DNA of 6,515 nt, taken from positions 1 to 6,515 of the forward strand of contig PKTO01000117.1 in assembly GCA_002869095.1 (NCBI GenBank), given 5' to 3'. Numbering within the stretch: the first letter of the stretch is position 1; the number at the start of each line of letters is the position of its first letter. The stretch comes from Clostridiales bacterium. Its GTDB lineage: Bacteria; Bacillota; Clostridia; Peptostreptococcales; BM714. Made by a program: the position numbers and the translations under genes. Shown one piece after another: positions 6,401-6,515 of this stretch. The notes beneath the pieces are model-generated. The model did no database searches and was not told the origin of the DNA. It saw only the letters and a program-made list of their open reading frames with translations.

Positions 6401-6436
6401 AAACTGCAAACGGCCTACTTACATCTGTATTTCGAC

Positions 6437-6515
6437 TTATTTTCCGACGAGTTCCCGGACGCACTGTGGGGGTTGCGTTTTGCGGAGAATCATGCCGCAG
6501 TCGGGAATCAATAAA
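6437..6515 (-). CDS. Possible C-terminal end of an unrecognised convergent gene (partial)
   Basis: On the minus strand one frame is open from the right edge to a TAA at 6437-6439, ending in about 25 residues: LLIPDCGMILRKTQPPQC then VRELVGK. The balanced composition, with a Cys-Gly-Met motif, a charged tail and no low-complexity character, looks protein-like, and the repeats stop just before its stop codon. I do not recognise the family. A second minus-strand frame is also open here, reading through into the repeats, so the coding status is uncertain. If real, it converges on the opine dehydrogenase gene, leaving the repeats as a 3'-to-3' spacer. Confidence 0.35.
   Translation of the reverse strand, partial: LLIPDCGMILRKTQPPQCVRELVGK

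Noticed and set aside
6227..6409. Minus-strand open frame of 60 codons over the repeat region
   Set aside because: It is made almost wholly of heptad repeats, is low in complexity and resembles no known protein. It is a spurious frame.
6383..6414. GCCGTT/AACGGC inverted repeat as a terminator for the opine dehydrogenase gene
   Set aside because: The stem is only 6 bp with a 20-base loop and no T-run on either strand.

Overview
The window carries the end of a phosphate-sensing kinase gene, a complete phosphate-uptake operon, and a separate opine-dehydrogenase gene followed by a repeat-filled intergenic stretch. All complete genes lie on the + strand. Strong AGGAGG-type ribosome sites, TTG starts, heavy use of AGG/AGA (Arg) and ATA (Ile), a lipoprotein PstS and TTAACA-type Pho boxes point to a Gram-positive, low-to-moderate-GC Firmicute, probably a member of the Clostridia. 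I cannot name the species from the sequence.

Layout: (1) 2-721, the C-terminal catalytic part of a PhoR-type sensor histidine kinase, cut by the left edge. (2) 722-866, a regulatory region with four TTAACA-like repeats at an exact 11-bp period and an extended -10 box. (3) 867-5053, pstS, pstC, pstA, pstB and phoU, tightly packed except for a 123-base pstS-pstC spacer that contains a long stem-loop; a strong intrinsic terminator follows phoU. (4) 5161-6261, an octopine/nopaline dehydrogenase family gene with its own ribosome site and possibly its own promoter. (5) 6256-6431, a mosaic of diverged 7-base tandem repeats, whose first unit supplies the stop codon of the opine dehydrogenase gene. 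(6) 6437-6515, possibly the 3' end of a convergent minus-strand gene.

The first six genes form one physiological unit. PhoR would sense low phosphate and phosphorylate its partner regulator (PhoP/PhoB type, presumably just upstream and outside the window). That regulator would bind the TTAACA repeats and switch on pstSCAB-phoU. PstS captures phosphate at the cell surface, PstC and PstA form the channel, PstB drives transport with ATP, and PhoU passes the transporter state back to PhoR to damp signalling. The opine dehydrogenase lies beyond the terminator and is probably unrelated to phosphate; it would reductively condense an amino acid with a 2-oxoacid, or do the reverse.

Most of this is a well-known system. 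The less ordinary points are the very regular Pho box, the pstS-pstC stem-loop, the opine dehydrogenase of unknown substrate, and the composite heptanucleotide repeat region with what looks like an internal block duplication. I found no convincing undescribed multi-gene system.
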